From Chara braunii (lineage: Eukaryota > Streptophyta > Charophyceae > Charales > Characeae), in the NCBI GenBank assembly GCA_003427395.1, contig BFEA01000025.1, forward strand, positions 3,702,394 through 3,735,437: 33,044 nt of DNA, in the 5' to 3' direction. Under the pieces are notes generated by a model. That model was not told where the DNA came from, did no database searches, and was given only the letters and a program-made list of their open reading frames with translations. Shown here one piece after another: positions 30,601 to 33,044 of this stretch. Positions within the stretch are counted from its first letter, which is position 1, and each line of letters starts with the position of its first letter. The translations under genes were made by a program, and so were the position numbers.

Positions 30601-31560
30601 TTCTGTTTCGGCCTTAGACCTTCTTCGTTTATTATGTGTCCTAGGTATAACACTTCGGACTTAGCAAACTCAAACTTTTTCGAGTTGATCTTAAAGTCGC
30701 CCTCACGCAACTTCCCTAGTACCAGACGAAGGTGCTTCTCATGATCCTCTAGTGTTTTATTATACACTAGAATATCATCGAGATAGACAATGACAAACTT
30801 ATCCAACCATTGACGAAATAAGTCATTCATTGACCTTTGAAAAGTGGTAGGGGCATTCGTTAATTTGAAGGGCATGACCACGAATTCGTAGTGGCCATAC
30901 CTGGTCTGGAAAGCGGTCTTATGCTGATCGGAGGGTTCCACCTCGATCTGGTGATACCCAAATTTCAAGTCGATCTTGCTAAAGAACCTGCATCCTTGTA
31001 ACTGGTTAAGTAAGTCGTCAATGCGAGGAAGCGGTTCAACAATCTTAACAGTGACGGCATTGAACCCTCTGTAATCTATACAGAGACGTAACTCACCTTC
31101 CTTCTTAGGTACAAACAAAACAGGAGCACCATAGGGAGAGGGGCTAGGGCGAATCCATTTTTTTTCTGTTAAGTCTTCAATTGTTTCTTTAATTCCTCAA
31201 GTTCTCTAGCAGACATTCGGTAGATAGGGCCCTTGGGAATCTTACTACCAGGAATAATTTCAATGGTGTGCTTAATTGCACGTGCATTTCTTCCTGTTGG
31301 TTCAGTGAGTAATTCTTTATACCTGTTTAAGAGTTTTTCAATCGAAGGAGGATAGGAAGTAGAAGACTCACCTGCTTTCTTTACTAAGACCATCATTACT
31401 TCATGTTCCAACCTTTTCTTTGAAACCATCGATCGAAATGCTGGATAACTCATACAACAGAAAGACATACTATAGTCAGAGCCAGACTTATGGTACAGTT
31501 TGATAGGTTTCGATTCAGAGTGTGCATCTCACAGTTGCACTACCTTTTCCTTGAACTTGA
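30582..31560 (-). pseudogene. Ty3/gypsy reverse transcriptase
   Basis: The N-terminal part (31468-31169) includes IPKGPIYRMSARELEELKKQL. A one-base loss near 31183 shifts the frame, which then reads through KKWIRPSPSPYGAPVLFVPKKEG. The palm carries FFSKIDLKFGYHQIEV (motif A Asp), MPFKLTNAPTTFQ (motif B, with Lys at the usually conserved Gly) and IVYLDDILVYN (motif C). An A8 run at about 30598-30605 has an extra base and ends the frame at TAA 30582. Upstream, the protease-RT linker contains stops TAA (31562-31564) and TGA (about 31509-31511). Confidence 0.92.
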
Positions 31561-31564
31561 TTTA

Positions 31565-32143
31565 TGGGTTGGCTTCCTCGTGCCAGTCCATTCCCAGAAT
31601 CAAGTCAAAGGGTAAATTCTTTTCTACAAGGAAGGATACCTCGTGAAAATTTTTCTTCCCTTCCTTGGTGCGAAATCGACATTTGACACGATCAACACAT
31701 TGCGAGATAGTGATCGTGCGTCTGTCAGCGAGAATAAACGTGATAAGTCGAGACAAATCTTTTACCTTCATTTCGAGATGCAACTTGCGAATTGTTTTCT
31801 CGGATATATAGGATCGCGTTGATCCCGAGTCCAATAGTGCACCTACACGTGTATGTGCAATCTCTACATCCACGAGTAGTAGGTCACCCTTAGACTTCGA
31901 TTTCTTAGCCCACGAGCTTCGTAATGCTAGCAACTTGTTACCAAGCTCGTCAAGAGAGTCGTCCAGAGAGACAATACGTAAGGCAGGTTCAGGGTGTTCC
32001 CGACGATGGGCCGAAGAAGAACCATCCTCTGCCATGTGAGTCAAAGGGTTAAAAGGGTTAGTAGGCGCCTTACCTTCATCTTGATCCAAACCCTTAGACT
32101 CAGTAGGAGCAGATGCTACTCCTACTGGCGGCTCGCTTTTGGG
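31565..32143 (-). pseudogene. Ty3/gypsy aspartic protease region
   Basis: The open frame contains GALLDSGSTRSYISEKTIRKL, the retropepsin active site D-S-G with following strand, then ITFILADRRTITISQC and PFDLILGMDWHEE, the conserved ILGMDW flap-end motif. The frame has no genuine ATG start at its beginning and is bounded by TAA at 32144-32146. It was therefore expressed as part of a Gag-Pol polyprotein, now broken. Confidence 0.9.
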
Positions 32144-32182
32144 TTACGGATAAGTGGGCACCATGCAATCACATGCCCTGGG
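32122..32182 (-). pseudogene. Remnant of the Ty3/gypsy gag zinc knuckle
   Basis: The last 20 codons before the nested LTR read PGHVIAWCPLIRNPK. GHVIAWC is the second half (H-x4-C) of a CCHC knuckle. The first half should lie on the far side of the inserted element. The frame stops at TAG 32122-32124, one frame off the protease. Confidence 0.75.
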
Positions 32183-32505
32183 TGTAGCGGACCTCTGGTT
32201 GGGTGGCCTGTGAGACCAGCCCCTTGGTCTGTTCTCACAGGCCTGTGTTCTATTTGGGGGCAGTCCTGTCCAGTCCAGTCCAGGCCGGTACCTGTCGGTA
32301 CCAGCCAGTCCAGTCCAGTCCCGTCAGTCCGCTGGGGTATACCCCAGCAATTGTCTGTTTTTAGCCTCATTCTTCACTTGCACATTTTGGAGTACGTGCG
32401 TTGGAGTCTTGCGTGGGGAGCTGCGCTGTGCATCTTGCTCCCTCCTTCTTCCTCCATCTCCATCTCTGTCACTAGCGGAGCACTACACCTGATGGGCCCG
32501 CTACA
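32183..32505 (+). repeat. 5' LTR, 323 bp
   Basis: It starts TGTAGCGG and ends CCGCTACA, perfect 8-bp inverted ends with TG...CA. Inside is an 11-bp hairpin, GGCCTGTGAGA (32205-32215) against TCTCACAGGCC (32233-32243), and a run of CCAGT repeats (32265-32325). Confidence 0.85.
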
Positions 32506-32506
32506 T

Positions 32507-32518
32507 TGGTATCGGAGC
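32507..32518 (+). other. Primer-binding site for initiator Met tRNA
   Basis: TGGTATCGGAGC begins one base after the LTR end. It differs by one base from TGGTATCAGAGC, the standard complement of the plant tRNA-iMet 3' end. It fixes the orientation of the nested element as plus. Confidence 0.82.
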
Positions 32519-32601
32519 GGGAACGGTCCCCGCCCCCACCCACCACACCGCACAACAGGGAAATACGGCAAAACCCGACAGTCGGGTTTTCGGCTGTTTT
32601 T

Positions 32602-32783
32602 GGGGCGTTTTCGGGGGAAAAAGCGGGAAAAACAACGAAGAAAGGTGCTGCAGCAGGAGAGCTCTACGTGGCGAAAAAGGAAGCTGCGCATTGGGGCGTT
32701 TTCGGGCGAAAAAGCGGGAAAAACAACGAAGAAAGGTGCTGCAGCAAGAGAGCTCCACATGGCGAAAAAGGAAGTCGCATCAC
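32602..32783 (+). repeat. 91-bp tandem duplication in the retrotransposon leader
   Basis: Two units (32602-32692, 32693-32783) start GGGGCGTTTTCGGG and include AAAGCGGGAAAAACAACG, GGTGCTGCAGCA and GGCGAAAAAGGAAG. They differ at only a few positions. This is untranslated leader between the primer site and the unseen gag. Confidence 0.88.
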
Positions 32784-33044
32784 GACGTGTGCGCGCAAGC
32801 GCCAAGGCCAAGGCCGCCGCGCGCGCGCCACGCGCCCACGCTGGCCCACTGCCCCGCCCCGCTCCCGGATTTATATTATCAAGATCCGGGATGCAACTGC
32901 TGCTTCTGGGGTTTGCACCCAGGTGGCTGCTGGGCCATGCGCGTGCGTAAGCACCCTGCTAACACACTCGCCACAGAGTGTACATGGTGCTGTAGTGCGG
33001 CACACTCGTGTTGAAGTGGTGCCGTGCTGCCTATTTACCCCCCC
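32784..33044 (+). other. Leader or internal sequence of the nested retrotransposon
   Basis: GC-rich DNA with GCGCGCGC runs. Open frames exist but read directly out of the LTR and duplicated leader, so they are not credible genes. Confidence 0.45.

Larger units (their letters stand above)
28516..32182 (-). mobile_element. Degenerate Ty3/gypsy retrotransposon with chromodomain, 5' end cut by a nested element
   Basis: On the minus strand the order is gag zinc knuckle remnant, aspartic protease, reverse transcriptase, RNase H, HHCC/integrase core and chromodomain. This is the pol order of Ty3/gypsy chromoviruses. At least four frameshifts and three premature stops are visible. The upstream part (most of gag, 5' LTR) is separated from it by the plus-strand LTR element starting at 32183. 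Confidence 0.92.
32183..33044 (+). mobile_element. Nested plus-strand LTR retrotransposon, 5' part (runs off the window)
   Basis: An LTR (32183-32505) is followed by a primer-binding site and an untranslated leader up to the window edge. It is inserted in the gag zinc knuckle of the minus-strand Ty3 element. The 5 bases before it (CTGGG, 32178-32182) are the candidate target duplication; the matching copy would be beyond 33044. No gag or pol is seen yet, so the superfamily is undetermined. Confidence 0.82.

Noticed and set aside
31994-32950. A 318-codon plus-strand frame
   Set aside because: It runs from inside the antisense of the Ty3 protease through the junction, the LTR, the primer site and a duplicated leader. 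No real gene would span these.

Overview
The window looks like nuclear DNA of a streptophyte green plant or alga. A Chara-like charophyte is my best guess, but that is inference. The reasons are an actin-related protein of the plant-type ARP7 class, a Penelope-like retroelement with the permuted domain order known from the green lineage, a 3.6-kb intron, and very dense long (CT)n/(GA)n microsatellites. Only two host genes are recognisable. Everything else is mobile or repetitive DNA, plus one 715-base assembly gap.

Left part (1-9,200): about 3.5 kb of simple repeats without a recognisable gene, then a minus-strand membrane-associated prostaglandin E synthase 2-like (thioredoxin/GST-fold) gene. 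Its first exon (7282-7762, CPFC motif) and second exon (3506-3640) join in phase across a 3,641-bp intron. The intron holds tandem repeats and three copies of a hairpin MITE family; two more copies lie outside it. Later exons were not found. A 55-bp tandem repeat rich in ACGTG motifs lies just upstream of the start codon.

Middle part (9,190-20,100): microsatellites, then an old repeat family present as two inverted arms (about 10285-10790 and 19370-20040). Between the arms lies a degenerate Penelope-like element (12297-19156). In order it has a partial copy acting as a pseudo-LTR (12297-13805), a CCHC/coiled-coil ORF1, a GIY-YIG endonuclease placed before the reverse transcriptase, the reverse transcriptase, and a 3' repeat of the pseudo-LTR. 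Both repeats carry an identical hammerhead-ribozyme core, 5,351 bp apart. A separate 157/158-bp TTAA-flanked MITE occurs twice in opposite orientations, and one of its insertions can be compared with an unoccupied homologous site.

Right part (20,100-33,044): a candidate DNA transposon with inverted, repetitive ends around the assembly gap; an intact, uninterrupted ARP7-like gene (23633-25312) with two low-complexity insertions, one of them polyproline; a duplicated microsatellite block; a possible tRNA-derived SINE; and a decayed minus-strand Ty3/gypsy element with a chromodomain (28516-32182). The gag zinc knuckle of that element is cut by a second, plus-strand LTR retrotransposon (LTR 32183-32505, tRNA-iMet-type primer site), which runs off the right edge.

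The host genes show no functional link to each other: ARP7 is a chromatin-remodelling subunit and the other is an organelle- or membrane-type thiol protein. All calls come from reading the sequence. No database search or folding program was run.
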